From CAVZAB01 sp963773155 (GTDB taxonomy: Bacteria > Pseudomonadota > Alphaproteobacteria > Rhizobiales > Beijerinckiaceae): a DNA stretch of 64,000 nt. The position numbers were made by a program, and so were the translations under genes. Every line of letters starts with the position of its first letter. The stretch's first letter is position 1. Under the pieces are notes generated by a model, which saw only the letters and a list, made by a program, of their open reading frames with translations, had not been told where the DNA came from and did no database searches. Positions 18,095 to 26,664 of this stretch are shown here, in pieces. Location of the stretch: contig CAVZAB010000012.1 in the NCBI GenBank assembly GCA_963773155.1, positions 246,794 to 310,793 on the forward strand, read 5' to 3'.

Positions 18095-19649
18095 CGCGAC
18101 GCGGTATCAGGGCGCCGATGTTGGCAACGCGCAAACGGGTCTTGATCATGTGACCCCAACTTTGAGCACCGTCGATCTCGAGCAAATTTCGAAACGCTTC
18201 GGTTCGACGCAAGCGGTGAACGGCGTGTCTTTGAGATTCGCCGCCGGCGAGGTACATGCATTGCTCGGCGAGAATGGCGCTGGCAAGTCGACGGTTGGCA
18301 AGATTATGGGCGGCCTCATTGAGCCCGATGAAGGCCGGATCCTGGTTGACGGCAGAGCAGTGCGACAGCGCAGCGTTGGGGAGGCCCGTGCGCACGGTTT
18401 TGCCATGGTGTTCCAGGAGCTTTCACTAGTTCCTGACCTCACAGTTAGAGAGAATATCCATCTCGGTACGGAGGCCGCCGGAAACCCGTTCAGCCTTCTA
18501 AAGAGAACTGAAGAGGAGGAGCGCTGCCGTGAGCTGTTCGCACAAAACAGCTTTGACTTCGACCTAAACGCGCGGGTGCGGAGGCTTTCCGTTGCCAATC
18601 AGCAGCTGGTGGAGGTGGTTAAGGCCTTGGCCCGGAGACCACGCGTTCTAATTCTCGACGAGCCGACCGCAATGCTAGGCGTTCGAGAGAACGAGAGGCT
18701 CTTGGGGATAATTCGGCGCGCTCGAACGGAGGGCCTGGTTGTTATCTTCATCACCCACCATGTCGAGGAGGTGGTGGAAGTCGCCGACCGTGTCAGCCTC
18801 ATGAAGGACGGGGCGCTCGTCGACACCTTCGCGATGACTAAGGACATCGATACCGAAATCATTGTCGCAAAGCTCGCGGGGAAGTTACGGACCTCGCAGC
18901 AAGGCAGAAAGGCACTTGCTCCGGGCAGCGCAGTTCTTTCCATCTCCAATCTTTCGGGAATGGGCAATGAGTCAGCCACGATTACCGTTTCGGCCGGCGA
19001 GGTCGTCGGCCTTTATGGAGTCGTGGGCTCGGGTTGCGAAAGGCTCGGCCGCGCCGTCGTCGGGTTGGCCGAAATTCGCCCACAAATCATGACGCTCTCG
19101 GAAAAGAAGTTTCGTCCCGACAGTCCTGCCGGTGCAGCGCGGGAGGGGGTATCCTATCTTCCGTCCGGACGCGCCGCAAATTGCGTATTACCAAGCCGCA
19201 GCATACGGGAGAATCTGACGATCACCCAACTGAAGCAACTCGAGGTCCTCGGAGTCATTGACCGGGGTGCCGAGCGAATGTTGACGCAATCGCTTCTCGC
19301 CCGCTATCGGACACGCTATGCGGATTTCGAGGATCCTATTACAAGCCTCAGCGGCGGCAATCAGCAGAAAGTCATGATTGCCCGAAGCCTTGGGCGGGCG
19401 AGCAAGCTCATCGTGCTGGAAGACCCTACTGCCGGCGTGGATATCGCCTCGAAGAAGGATATTCATGACCTTATTCGCGAGAGAGCAGCCTCAGGCCTTG
19501 CAATCCTACTCGTATCGAGCGACCTTCGCGAAACGATCGCGATTAGCGACGTCGTTTACACGGTTTTGTCCAACCGCATTGTCGGCAGATACGAGCGCCC
19601 ATTGGAGGGCGACGAGGCCCACATAATTGCTGACGTGCTCGGAGGATGA
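18078..19649 (+). CDS. ABC transporter ATP-binding protein, two-domain sugar type (RbsA-like)
   Basis: 523 residues with tandem ABC domains. Domain 1 has Walker A GENGAGKST, a modified signature LSVANQQ and Walker B VLILDEPTAML. Domain 2 has a degenerate Walker A (GVVGSGCERLGRA), an intact signature LSGGNQQ and Walker B LIVLEDPTAGVD, the usual asymmetry of RbsA/XylG proteins. The TTG start at 18078 overlaps the previous gene by 17 bases and has an AAAGGA site; a GTG at 18150 is an alternative that would drop an unconserved tail. It energises the RbsC-type permease upstream. Confidence 0.85.
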   Translation: MRPSSSATRYQGADVGNAQTGLDHVTPTLSTVDLEQISKRFGSTQAVNGVSLRFAAGEVHALLGENGAGKSTVGKIMGGLIEPDEGRILVDGRAVRQRSVGEARAHGFAMVFQELSLVPDLTVRENIHLGTEAAGNPFSLLKRTEEEERCRELFAQNSFDFDLNARVRRLSVANQQLVEVVKALARRPRVLILDEPTAMLGVRENERLLGIIRRARTEGLVVIFITHHVEEVVEVADRVSLMKDGALVDTFAMTKDIDTEIIVAKLAGKLRTSQQGRKALAPGSAVLSISNLSGMGNESATITVSAGEVVGLYGVVGSGCERLGRAVVGLAEIRPQIMTLSEKKFRPDSPAGAAREGVSYLPSGRAANCVLPSRSIRENLTITQLKQLEVLGVIDRGAERMLTQSLLARYRTRYADFEDPITSLSGGNQQKVMIARSLGRASKLIVLEDPTAGVDIASKKDIHDLIRERAASGLAILLVSSDLRETIAISDVVYTVLSNRIVGRYERPLEGDEAHIIADVLGG

Positions 19650-19687
19650 ACCAGCTCGATAAAATTAGCACGAAAATTTTGGGGTAG

Positions 19688-20191
19688 ATGCCGATGCATG
19701 ATGTCTGTGGGATAACCGGCCTGCTCCACGTGCTGATCAAAACTAATGATTTGCAGCAGACCTTGAGGTTCTATAAGGGCATGCTCGGCCTGCGTGAGGC
19801 GCCCCGTCCAGATTTCGGATTTCCAGGTGTATGGCTTGCCTGCCCTAACCCCGTAGGCGAGCAAATCATCCATATATGGTCGGAGGGGCCCGGCATGGGC
19901 CCGACAGGAATCTCACCCTATGGGACGGCGACTGTCGACCATATTTCATTGACAGCCTTGGGTCACAATGCCTACCGCGAGCGCTTCAAAAGATACGGGC
20001 TCGATTGGCGCGAGAATATCATCCAGCAGACCTCCTATTGGCAACTCTTTGTCTATGATCCGAGTGGCGTGCAGCTTGAGCTGACCTTTGACGAGGCCAA
20101 CGAAGGTGCGCCGCATGGTCCGGTGACCCCAGGACACGAATACAAGACCGGAGAGAACTTCTTCGACCGCGCGACATATCCAAGGCTCTGA
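19688..20191 (+). CDS. VOC-superfamily (glyoxalase/extradiol dioxygenase fold) protein
   Basis: 167 residues with two beta-alpha-beta-beta-beta modules. Likely metal ligands are the His of LLHVLIK near the start, the His of IIHIW, the His of VDHISL and the Glu of VQLELTF, the arrangement seen in glyoxalase I and fosfomycin-resistance enzymes. FYKGMLGLRE is a typical module motif. It is the last gene of the catabolic operon, 38 bases after the ABC ATPase, so it probably acts on a pathway intermediate (isomerase, lyase or dioxygenase) and is not a resistance protein. Confidence 0.75.
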   Translation: MPMHDVCGITGLLHVLIKTNDLQQTLRFYKGMLGLREAPRPDFGFPGVWLACPNPVGEQIIHIWSEGPGMGPTGISPYGTATVDHISLTALGHNAYRERFKRYGLDWRENIIQQTSYWQLFVYDPSGVQLELTFDEANEGAPHGPVTPGHEYKTGENFFDRATYPRL

Positions 20192-20723
20192 GATGCGAGA
20201 ACGGTCACCTGCGAACGATTGATCTTCCCCCTTTGAATTGCTCCAACTCAAAGTATGACTTTTGAGCCTCGAGGTGGACTGCAAAGCCGGGGAATAGACA
20301 CAAGGCCGGAGAGATTGTCGCCAGGCTCGGCGGGTGGACGTCTTGACGATGGTCGGCACACCTGATCCGAAGCGGCGATATTCATCTTCTGCCACTATTG
20401 GGTTACTATGCCGGCCCGAACGATACCTCTCGTATCGGTCGCTCCATCACTTCGACAGGCCCACAAGGCCGACGGGCCATTTCGACTAATAGCCTCTTTG
20501 CCTAGTGCAATTCGATTGTCGCGTTCCCAATCGAGGATCGCACGGTCGCCGAAGGTCCCGGGTCAAGCTCAGATGAGAGTACCATTGATCCGAACCGCAC
20601 GGCGACTAAGCGTAATTCGCAGGCGTGTTGGCTCCTGATTGCGTATTGCACTGCAATTCGTCCAGTGCTATGAGGATTTCGTAACTGCAGGCTCATCATT
20701 CTTCGATTTGAGCAAAGGCGCGG
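20192..20723. other. Intergenic stretch, nothing recognised
   Basis: About 530 bases between the catabolic operon and the Lrp-type regulator. No gene, tRNA or clear terminator is seen. It should contain the regulator's promoter. Confidence 0.35.
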
Positions 20724-21287
20724 TTGGATTTGACAGAATTCAAGAGGCCCCAGGCTCTAGCAAGGCGTTCTCTCGTAGCAGCGGCCTCCACTGGCGGCAG
20801 CTATCGGGGAGATGCGCCAGGCGGCACGACAACCGCCGTCCTCGACGACATCGACCTCGCCATTATCCAGATCTTGCAGGAGGACGGCCGCGCGGCTTTC
20901 ACAACGATCGCCAGGCAGCTCGAGATTTCGGAAGGAGCGGTGCGGAACCGCGTCGGGCAGCTCATCGAGTCCAAGGTGCTGCGTGTGATCGGCGTCGCCG
21001 ATCCGATGGCCCTCGGCTATGACGCCTTTGCCATGATCGGCCTCAAGGTCGCGCCTGGATACGATCCGCAGGAGGCTGCGGTCTACTTCCGCGACCGCAA
21101 TGAGGTGACCTACGTAGTGTTCGCAGCCGGTCGCTACGACCTCCTGATCGAGGTTATATGCAAGACCCATGATCAACTTGCTCTGTTCCTGCGCGAGCAC
21201 TGCTACAGCCGCAAGGACTTGGCATCGGTCGAGCCCATGATCGGCCTTGCCATGTACAAAAGCATGCTGAAGTGGGGGCAGCCCTAG
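20724..21287 (+). CDS. Lrp/AsnC-family transcriptional regulator
   Basis: 187 residues. After a 40-residue unconserved N-terminus, an AsnC helix-turn-helix runs from LDDIDLAIIQILQEDGRAA to IARQLEISEGAVRNRVGQL, followed by the RAM ligand-binding ferredoxin-like domain (YDAFAMIGLKVAPG and VVFAAGRYDLLIEVIC). The TTG start at 20724 has an AAAGG site, but a start nearer residue 40 cannot be excluded. Lrp-type proteins bind small nitrogen compounds as octamers. Its place directly upstream of hypB, the ureohydrolases and urease makes it the likely regulator of that set, with a guanidino compound or urea as a possible ligand (inference). Confidence 0.8.
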   Translation: MDLTEFKRPQALARRSLVAAASTGGSYRGDAPGGTTTAVLDDIDLAIIQILQEDGRAAFTTIARQLEISEGAVRNRVGQLIESKVLRVIGVADPMALGYDAFAMIGLKVAPGYDPQEAAVYFRDRNEVTYVVFAAGRYDLLIEVICKTHDQLALFLREHCYSRKDLASVEPMIGLAMYKSMLKWGQP

Positions 21288-21425
21288 TCATGCCCCTCTC
21301 GGTAGGTTCGCATCGGGTTCCATTTGTCGTTATCCCGCTTCTGTATCGCATCGCGGCGCCGGGGGATGCCGCCACGAAGGTATTTCTCGAGCCATCGAAG
21401 CCGCCAGTTAGCAGGAGAAGCACAC

Positions 21426-22187
21426 ATGTGTGGCGTTTGCGGTTGTAATCATCCCGCCGGCCATCACGAGCATTCGGGGCGATCAGACCATCATCACTCG
21501 AGTGAGTTCCTGCGCGTCGAGCAGGATATCCTGGCCAAGAATGATCGCTTTGCGAAGGGCAACAGAAGGCGGCTGGCTTCTGCCGGTGTACTTGCGTTGA
21601 ACCTCGTGTCGAGTCCTGGCTCGGGCAAGACCACTTTGCTCGTGGAGACGATTGAGATGTTGCGCAAGAGGTTGCCCGTCGCCGTCATCGAGGGCGATCA
21701 GGAGACTTCGATCGACACCGAGAGGATCCGTGCCACGGGGGTGCCCGCCATTCAAATCAACACCGGCCGCGGCTGCCACCTCGATGCGCATATGGTCGGG
21801 CACGCGATGGACGTTCTTCCGCTCGAGCGCGGATCGGTCCTTTTCATCGAAAATGTCGGCAATCTCGTCTGCCCGGCCGCCTTCGATCTCGGCGAAGCTC
21901 GCAAAGTCGCCATCCTGTCGGTCACCGAGGGTGACGACAAGCCACTCAAGTATCCCGATGTCTTTGCGGTCTCCCAGATGATGGTGCTGTCCAAGATCGA
22001 TTTGCTGCCCCATGTCGACTTCGACGTCGTCAGCTGTGTCGGCCACGCACGTGTCATCAACCCTGGGATTTCCGTGTTGAAAGTGTCGGCGCGCAGCGGC
22101 GAGGGGCTGACGGACTGGCTCGACTGGATCACTCGCTTGACGGAGGTCGTTGCCACAAGGAGCAGGGAGGCAGTTCAACATGCATGA
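21426..22187 (+). CDS. hypB: Nickel-insertion GTPase HypB
   Basis: 253 residues from the ATG at 21426 (AGGAG site). The N-terminus has the high-affinity nickel motif CGVCGC followed by a His-rich tract (residues 9-24). The G-domain has a P-loop in SSPGSGKTT (residues 62-70), the metal site GCHLDA with its Cys-His pair, and LSKIDLL for guanine recognition. HypB normally delivers nickel to hydrogenase together with HypA. No hydrogenase gene is in the window and the next genes are HypA and two ureohydrolases, so the client is probably the ureohydrolase, as in cyanobacterial guanidine hydrolase loci. Urease has its own UreG. Confidence 0.92.
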   Translation: MCGVCGCNHPAGHHEHSGRSDHHHSSEFLRVEQDILAKNDRFAKGNRRRLASAGVLALNLVSSPGSGKTTLLVETIEMLRKRLPVAVIEGDQETSIDTERIRATGVPAIQINTGRGCHLDAHMVGHAMDVLPLERGSVLFIENVGNLVCPAAFDLGEARKVAILSVTEGDDKPLKYPDVFAVSQMMVLSKIDLLPHVDFDVVSCVGHARVINPGISVLKVSARSGEGLTDWLDWITRLTEVVATRSREAVQHA

Positions 22188-22608
22188 GTTGACCATCGCC
22201 AGCGCCCTAGTTGAACAGGTCTGCGACCACGCCGTGAGTGTAGGGGCGGCGCATGTCGCGGAGGTCAACATCCGGATGGGTGTCCTCAGCGGCATTGCGC
22301 GCTCACTGTATTTCTGCTTCCCTTGCGCGAGCCGAGGCACCTTATGTGCAACCGCGAGGCTTCGCATCGAAGAGGTTCCACTCACCGTCATGTGCACCCA
22401 ATGCGACGCGGTCAAGACGCCGGCTGCACTCTATAATTTCCGCTGCCCTGATTGCGGGCGACCTACCCCGAAGGTGCTGACCGGTCGCGAAATGCAGCTC
22501 GTCTCCATTGGGTTCGTTCTGCCTGACGCCGAAACCGCCCCCCGACATCCAGCTGCAGTGTCCAAGCCTGAGCGCAGGGATGCAAAGAAGCGGGGAGCAC
22601 TGAATTGA
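22180..22608 (+). CDS. hypA: Nickel metallochaperone HypA
   Basis: 142 residues. It begins MHELTIASAL, with the nickel-binding His2 and Glu3, and has the zinc knuckle Cys72-x2-Cys75 and Cys89-x2-Cys92. The ATG overlaps the hypB stop by eight bases, with a GGGAGG site inside hypB. At 142 residues it is longer than usual (about 115), owing to a charged C-terminal extension that starts near residue 115 and has no recognised motif. It should work with HypB to load nickel into the ureohydrolase encoded immediately downstream (two bases after its stop). Confidence 0.9.
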   Translation: MHELTIASALVEQVCDHAVSVGAAHVAEVNIRMGVLSGIARSLYFCFPCASRGTLCATARLRIEEVPLTVMCTQCDAVKTPAALYNFRCPDCGRPTPKVLTGREMQLVSIGFVLPDAETAPRHPAAVSKPERRDAKKRGALN

Positions 22609-22609
22609 T

Positions 22610-23677
22610 ATGGGCAAGCAATCTCGAGAGATCTGGCACCATGTTCCGCACCAGCACCGAGGACCCCAGCAGCAGAAGGGCACTGACGATCACATCTATT
22701 CTCCGAAGCTCCACAATGGCACGTTCAAGTCGCAGGGCATCTCCACGTTCATGGGGGCACCGTATTGTCCGCCGGACCGCCACGCAATTCGCCAGATGGG
22801 TGCCAAAGTGTGCTTTATCGGCGTGCCCTGGGATCAGGGCCAAGTGGTTCGAACTGGAACGTCACAGGGTGCTGCAGGCATCCGCGAGGCGTCGACACAA
22901 TACTTTCCCTACATGTTCGAATACGACGTCGATCTCCTGACCTTCTTCAAGGTTGTCGATTGCGGCGACGTGCCGATTGTTCCGGGCAACAACCTCAAGT
23001 CGCACGACTACATTTATCAATATCTGACGGAGTGTCTGCAAGGCGGGGCAAAGGTCGTCCTGTGCGGCGGCGACCACTCGGTTCCGATCCCGGGAGCGCG
23101 GGCCCTCTCGGACTATCACAAGGAGGGCCGCATAGGATACCTCCATGTCGATTGCCATCTCGACGCGGCGCCCGATTGGGCTGGCAATGCGTACACCAAC
23201 TGCTCGGGCCCGTCGCGCGCGCTTGACCTGCCCAATTGCAACGCCAAGAATCTGGTCCATATGGGATCGCGCAACGGTCTCAATCCGAAGGACTGGTTCG
23301 ATTTCTTCGTCGACAACGACGTCCGCGTAATGCCGATGCAGGAGGTGGTCAAGCGCGGCGTCGTGGAATGCACCAAGGAGATTTTTGCGCGAGCCTGGGA
23401 TGGCACCGACGGCGTCTACTTTTCTTGGGACACCAATTCGATCGATTCCAGCTGTATGCCGGGGACGACGGCGCCAGAGTGCTTCGGCCTCAAGGGCCGC
23501 GAGATCATCCAGCTGGCACGCACCGCCGGGACCTTCGGCGCCGACATCATGGAGGTCTCCGAGCTGTGTCCGCAGTTCGACGTGAGCCACATCAGCATCA
23601 AGACCGCTTGCCTCATGATCTACCACTTCCTCGGCAGCCGGGCGAAGACCCTGCGCGACCGCGGCCAAACACCCTGA
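22610..23677 (+). CDS. Ureohydrolase, probable catalytic subunit of a heteromeric nickel hydrolase
   Basis: 355 residues of the arginase/agmatinase superfamily. Five of the six usual metal ligands are visible: His156 in CGGDHS, Asp181, His183 and Asp185 in HVDCHLDAA, and Asp274 in SWDTNSID. The sixth position, normally Asp, is Asn276. The N-terminus contains a short His/Gln-rich stretch (residues 10-23). It starts two bases after hypA and is followed 31 bases later by a related gene that has lost nearly all metal ligands. This catalytic-plus-degenerate pairing with HypA/HypB matches what is described for metformin hydrolase. Expected chemistry is hydrolysis of a guanidine or biguanide group, yielding urea or guanylurea. 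Agmatinase is the naive annotation. Confidence 0.82.
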   Translation: MGKQSREIWHHVPHQHRGPQQQKGTDDHIYSPKLHNGTFKSQGISTFMGAPYCPPDRHAIRQMGAKVCFIGVPWDQGQVVRTGTSQGAAGIREASTQYFPYMFEYDVDLLTFFKVVDCGDVPIVPGNNLKSHDYIYQYLTECLQGGAKVVLCGGDHSVPIPGARALSDYHKEGRIGYLHVDCHLDAAPDWAGNAYTNCSGPSRALDLPNCNAKNLVHMGSRNGLNPKDWFDFFVDNDVRVMPMQEVVKRGVVECTKEIFARAWDGTDGVYFSWDTNSIDSSCMPGTTAPECFGLKGREIIQLARTAGTFGADIMEVSELCPQFDVSHISIKTACLMIYHFLGSRAKTLRDRGQTP

Positions 23678-23708
23678 ACAGCCACGACTTCGGAAGAGCA
23701 AAACGGCC

Positions 23709-24779
23709 ATGAACCCTGCAAAAAGCTACGCACACCTATTTTCCCCCCTCGGCGGCGAGGGAGCCGAAAATTACCGAGCTCCCGGCCAGCTGACCTTCCT
23801 GCGAGCGCCACATGTGGCGCTCGAGACGGCGGCGCTGAAGGCCAACGGCGCGCGCTATGCCTTCGTCGGCATTCCGTTCGATGAAGGCAATATAGGCAAA
23901 CCCGGGAGCGAGGACGGACCGCGTGAGTTCCGCATCGCCTCGCAGGAGTACCTGTCTTATTGGTTCGAGTTCGGCGTCGACCTCAATGGCTTGGCGGTCG
24001 ACTGCGGTGACGTGCCGATGCCCAAGGTCAACCCGGACACCGCCCGGGAGAGAATCTATCGCGCCGTCAAGACCGTGCTGGAGGCGGGCGTCACCCCCAT
24101 CATCGTGGGCGGCGACCGGTCGATCTCCATTCAGGCGGCCCGTGCCCTCTCAGACCACATCGGCACGCGCAAGAAGATGGGATGTCTCCACTTCGGAGCC
24201 CATCTGGATCTTGCGGAAAGCTGGTCCGGGGAGACACTGCTGAGCACCTGTGCACTGGCCCGCATCACGGAATTGCCGAATTTGGCGGCTGCCAATGTTG
24301 CCCATGTCGGCGCGCGCAACTCCATGAATCCGAAGGATTACATCGATCTGGCCAAGGCGCGTGAACTGCGGTTCTACCCGATGTTCGAAATCTACGAGCG
24401 CGGTGTCGATGCCGTCATCAAGGAGGCGGCGAACAAAGTTTGGGACGGCACGGACGCCCAGTATTTGAGCTTCAACTTTAATGTAATGGATGCATCTGCC
24501 GCCCCAGGAGTGACGGCGACAGAGCCCGGAGGACTCGAATCCCGCGAGATGGTGCAGATCGCCGACGTCATCGGCCAGAAGAAGACCGTGAGCATCATCG
24601 ACGTGACGGAATTGGCGCCGGTCTATGACGTCAGCGGCACGACATCGCGTCTTGCGGTATGTACTGTGCTGCGTCTGATGGCGGCGATGGCCAGGGCCCG
24701 CGGCGAGTTGGTCGATCCGAAGCTGCGCCGTTCGGACCTTACCGCGAGCACGCCAGCCGGCAAAAGTCGGAAAGGGTGA
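23709..24779 (+). CDS. Degenerate ureohydrolase, probable non-catalytic partner subunit
   Basis: 356 residues, same fold as the preceding gene. The metal site is nearly abolished: GGDRS has Arg137 where His is normal, the DxHxD motif is Gly163-Ala-His165-Leu-Asp167, and SFNFNVMDAS has Asn256 and Asn258 in place of both Asp. Yet the frame is intact, the core is well preserved (FVGIPFDEG, NPKDYIDLAKA, TATEPGGLESREM) and it is closely linked to the catalytic paralogue, so it is under selection. A structural or regulatory subunit in a hetero-oligomer is the best reading. It is not a pseudogene. The start ATG at 23709 follows an AAGAGC stretch, a weak ribosome site. Confidence 0.82.
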   Translation: MNPAKSYAHLFSPLGGEGAENYRAPGQLTFLRAPHVALETAALKANGARYAFVGIPFDEGNIGKPGSEDGPREFRIASQEYLSYWFEFGVDLNGLAVDCGDVPMPKVNPDTARERIYRAVKTVLEAGVTPIIVGGDRSISIQAARALSDHIGTRKKMGCLHFGAHLDLAESWSGETLLSTCALARITELPNLAAANVAHVGARNSMNPKDYIDLAKARELRFYPMFEIYERGVDAVIKEAANKVWDGTDAQYLSFNFNVMDASAAPGVTATEPGGLESREMVQIADVIGQKKTVSIIDVTELAPVYDVSGTTSRLAVCTVLRLMAAMARARGELVDPKLRRSDLTASTPAGKSRKG

Positions 24780-24813
24780 GGGGGGACATGCATCCCTATG
24801 GGGAACTGAACGC

Positions 24814-25263
24814 ATGATTACCGTCACCGGGATATTGGGCACCGCTAGTGAACCGGCGATCGCACGTCGGCTGCACGACCTGGAACACGAGGATCTGGTT
24901 GAGATACTGTTCGTTGAGCGCAACGATACGTTGCGGCGCCGCCTGCGCGGCAGGACGGACAAGGGCACGGATATCGCCATCGCGCTCGATCGCAGCGACC
25001 AGCTGTCTGATGGCGCAGTTCTGCTGCTGAACGCCTCGCGTGCCATCGTCGTGCGCATGTCGGAGCAGCGATGGCTGCGCATCAAACCGGCAAGCCCCGA
25101 TGCGGCCCTTGAGGCCGGTTACTGCGCCGGCAATCATCATTGGCGCGTCCGGTTCGAGCCAGGTGCGCTGTTGGTCGCATTGGATGGTCCAGCGGAGCAC
25201 TACATCAACCGCCTTGAGCATCTGTTGATGGCCAACCGGATCGAGGTTGCCTGCGATGCATGA
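24814..25263 (+). CDS. ureE: Urease accessory protein UreE
   Basis: 149 residues. The C-terminal domain has the conserved YCAGNHHWRVRFEPGALLV segment with the metal-binding His, followed by the HYINRLEHLLM helix. UreE is a nickel metallochaperone that hands nickel to UreG for urease activation. The His-rich tail found in some UreE proteins is missing, so it probably has lower storage capacity. It is the first urease gene here, 34 bases after the second ureohydrolase, and its stop overlaps ureF, so hydrolase pair and urease look co-transcribed. Confidence 0.88.
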   Translation: MITVTGILGTASEPAIARRLHDLEHEDLVEILFVERNDTLRRRLRGRTDKGTDIAIALDRSDQLSDGAVLLLNASRAIVVRMSEQRWLRIKPASPDAALEAGYCAGNHHWRVRFEPGALLVALDGPAEHYINRLEHLLMANRIEVACDA

Positions 25264-25936
25264 CATAAGCTCGACGATGGCATTGCTCCAGTTCGGAGAC
25301 AGTTTCTTTCCATCCGGATCCGTATCTTTTTCCTGGGGCCTCGAGGCACTCGCCGAGACTGGAGCAGTAACGGGTGCAGGAAGTGTGCAGGCATTCGTGA
25401 TTGGCCAACTGCACTGCCGCTGGGCCCACTTCGACCGCGCCATTATTGTCGCTGCCCATCGTGCCAGCCGCGATCTGGAATTGCTGGCGGCGATCGATAA
25501 CCTGGTCGAGATTCTCACCGCATCGTCAGAGCTGCGCTCTGGCTCAAGGCGTATGGGCGAGGCCATGCTGTCGGTGTTCGCCCGATTCGGGATCGATGAT
25601 GTGCCGTCCTATCGTGATCGGATCACGTGCGGGGCGGCATGTGGTCATCTCGCCGTCGTGCAGGGGTTCCTGTGGGCACGGGTCGGGCTGGGTGAGGCCG
25701 ACTCTATTGCACTGTCGGCGCACACGTTTTGTGTCGGTCTGCTGGGGGCCGGCATCCGCCTCGGCTGCCTGACGCACATCGATGCACAGCGAATCCTGTT
25801 CGCGGCGCGTGAAGAGGCGATAAGCATCGCAAGCATGCCCCCGCCACCGATCGGTGAAATAAGTTCGTTCGGTGTCGAGGCTGAGATCGCCGTCATGCGG
25901 CATGCCCATCACGCCACGCGCATGTTTGCGAACTGA
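25256..25936 (+). CDS. ureF: Urease accessory protein UreF
   Basis: 226 residues, all-helical. Typical motifs are LLQFGDSFFPSGSVSFSWGL at the N-terminus, the SRRMGEAML helix and GHLAVVQGFLWA. The ATG at 25256 overlaps the ureE stop by eight bases. UreF forms a complex with UreD and UreG on apo-urease and gates the GTPase during nickel insertion. No odd features; length is normal. Confidence 0.88.
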   Translation: MHDISSTMALLQFGDSFFPSGSVSFSWGLEALAETGAVTGAGSVQAFVIGQLHCRWAHFDRAIIVAAHRASRDLELLAAIDNLVEILTASSELRSGSRRMGEAMLSVFARFGIDDVPSYRDRITCGAACGHLAVVQGFLWARVGLGEADSIALSAHTFCVGLLGAGIRLGCLTHIDAQRILFAAREEAISIASMPPPPIGEISSFGVEAEIAVMRHAHHATRMFAN

Positions 25937-25962
25937 ATGCCCGACGACGCAGGAGGTGCCGG

Positions 25963-26661
25963 ATGCTTCTTACCCCAACGGAAATGGAACGTTTGACGGT
26001 TTACACAGCGGCAGAGCTTGCGCGCAAGCACAGGGCGAAGGGGCTGCTGCTCAGCCATCCCGAAGCAGTCGCCTATATCGTTGACGAAATCCTTGAAGGC
26101 GCTCGCGAGGGGCGCTCGGTCGCCGATCTCATTTCGTGGGGCTCGACACTTCTCACCACCGACGACGTCATGCCCGGTGTCACCCATTTGATGCCGATGA
26201 TTCAGGTCGAGGGCACGTTCCCCGATGGCACCAAGCTGGTGACGATCCATGATCCGATTCGGCCAGGCAAGCGCAAGCGCCCCAAGGGCGAGACGATCCC
26301 CGGCGAGATAATCACCGAGGAGGGAAACATCGAAATCAATGCGGGGCGTCGCAAGGTGACGCTCAAGGTCGTCAACACCGGAGATAGGCCCGTCCAGATT
26401 GGTAGCCATTATCACTTCTTCGAGACGAACAAGGCCCTCGATTTTGACCGCGAGCAGAGCTTCGGAATGCACCTCGATATTCCAGCGGGGACAGCGGTGC
26501 GTTTCGCGCCCGGAGATTCGAAGGAGGTGACCTTGACTGAGTTTGGAGGGACCGGCGAGTTGCTTGGCCTCAACAGTCTAACCGACGGCAGTTGGCGCAG
26601 CGATGCCAACAAGGCGCAAGCCTTGCGCAGGGCCCGGCAACGCGGCTTCAAAGGGGCCTGA
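25963..26661 (+). CDS. ureAB: Urease gamma-beta fusion subunit
   Basis: 232 residues. The first 100 residues are a full gamma subunit (MLLTPTEMERL, HPEAVAYIVDEILEGAREG and THLMPMIQVEGTFPDGTKLV); the rest is a full beta subunit (IPGEIITEEGNIEINAG, VQIGSHYHFFETNKALDFDR and a C-terminal RARQRGFKG). Such fusions occur in Helicobacter and in some alphaproteobacteria, while most bacteria have separate ureA and ureB. The ATG has a GGAGG site. It stops three bases before ureC and forms the trimeric urease core with it. Confidence 0.92.
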   Translation: MLLTPTEMERLTVYTAAELARKHRAKGLLLSHPEAVAYIVDEILEGAREGRSVADLISWGSTLLTTDDVMPGVTHLMPMIQVEGTFPDGTKLVTIHDPIRPGKRKRPKGETIPGEIITEEGNIEINAGRRKVTLKVVNTGDRPVQIGSHYHFFETNKALDFDREQSFGMHLDIPAGTAVRFAPGDSKEVTLTEFGGTGELLGLNSLTDGSWRSDANKAQALRRARQRGFKGA

Positions 26662-26664
26662 GCC

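Noticed and set aside
21426..22608. HypA/HypB as evidence for a hydrogenase locus
   Set aside because: No hydrogenase structural or other hyp genes are in the window, and the neighbours are nickel-type ureohydrolases.
23709..24779. Calling the second ureohydrolase a pseudogene or an agmatinase
   Set aside because: The frame is intact and the fold well kept, so it is not decaying; the missing metal ligands exclude independent agmatinase activity.
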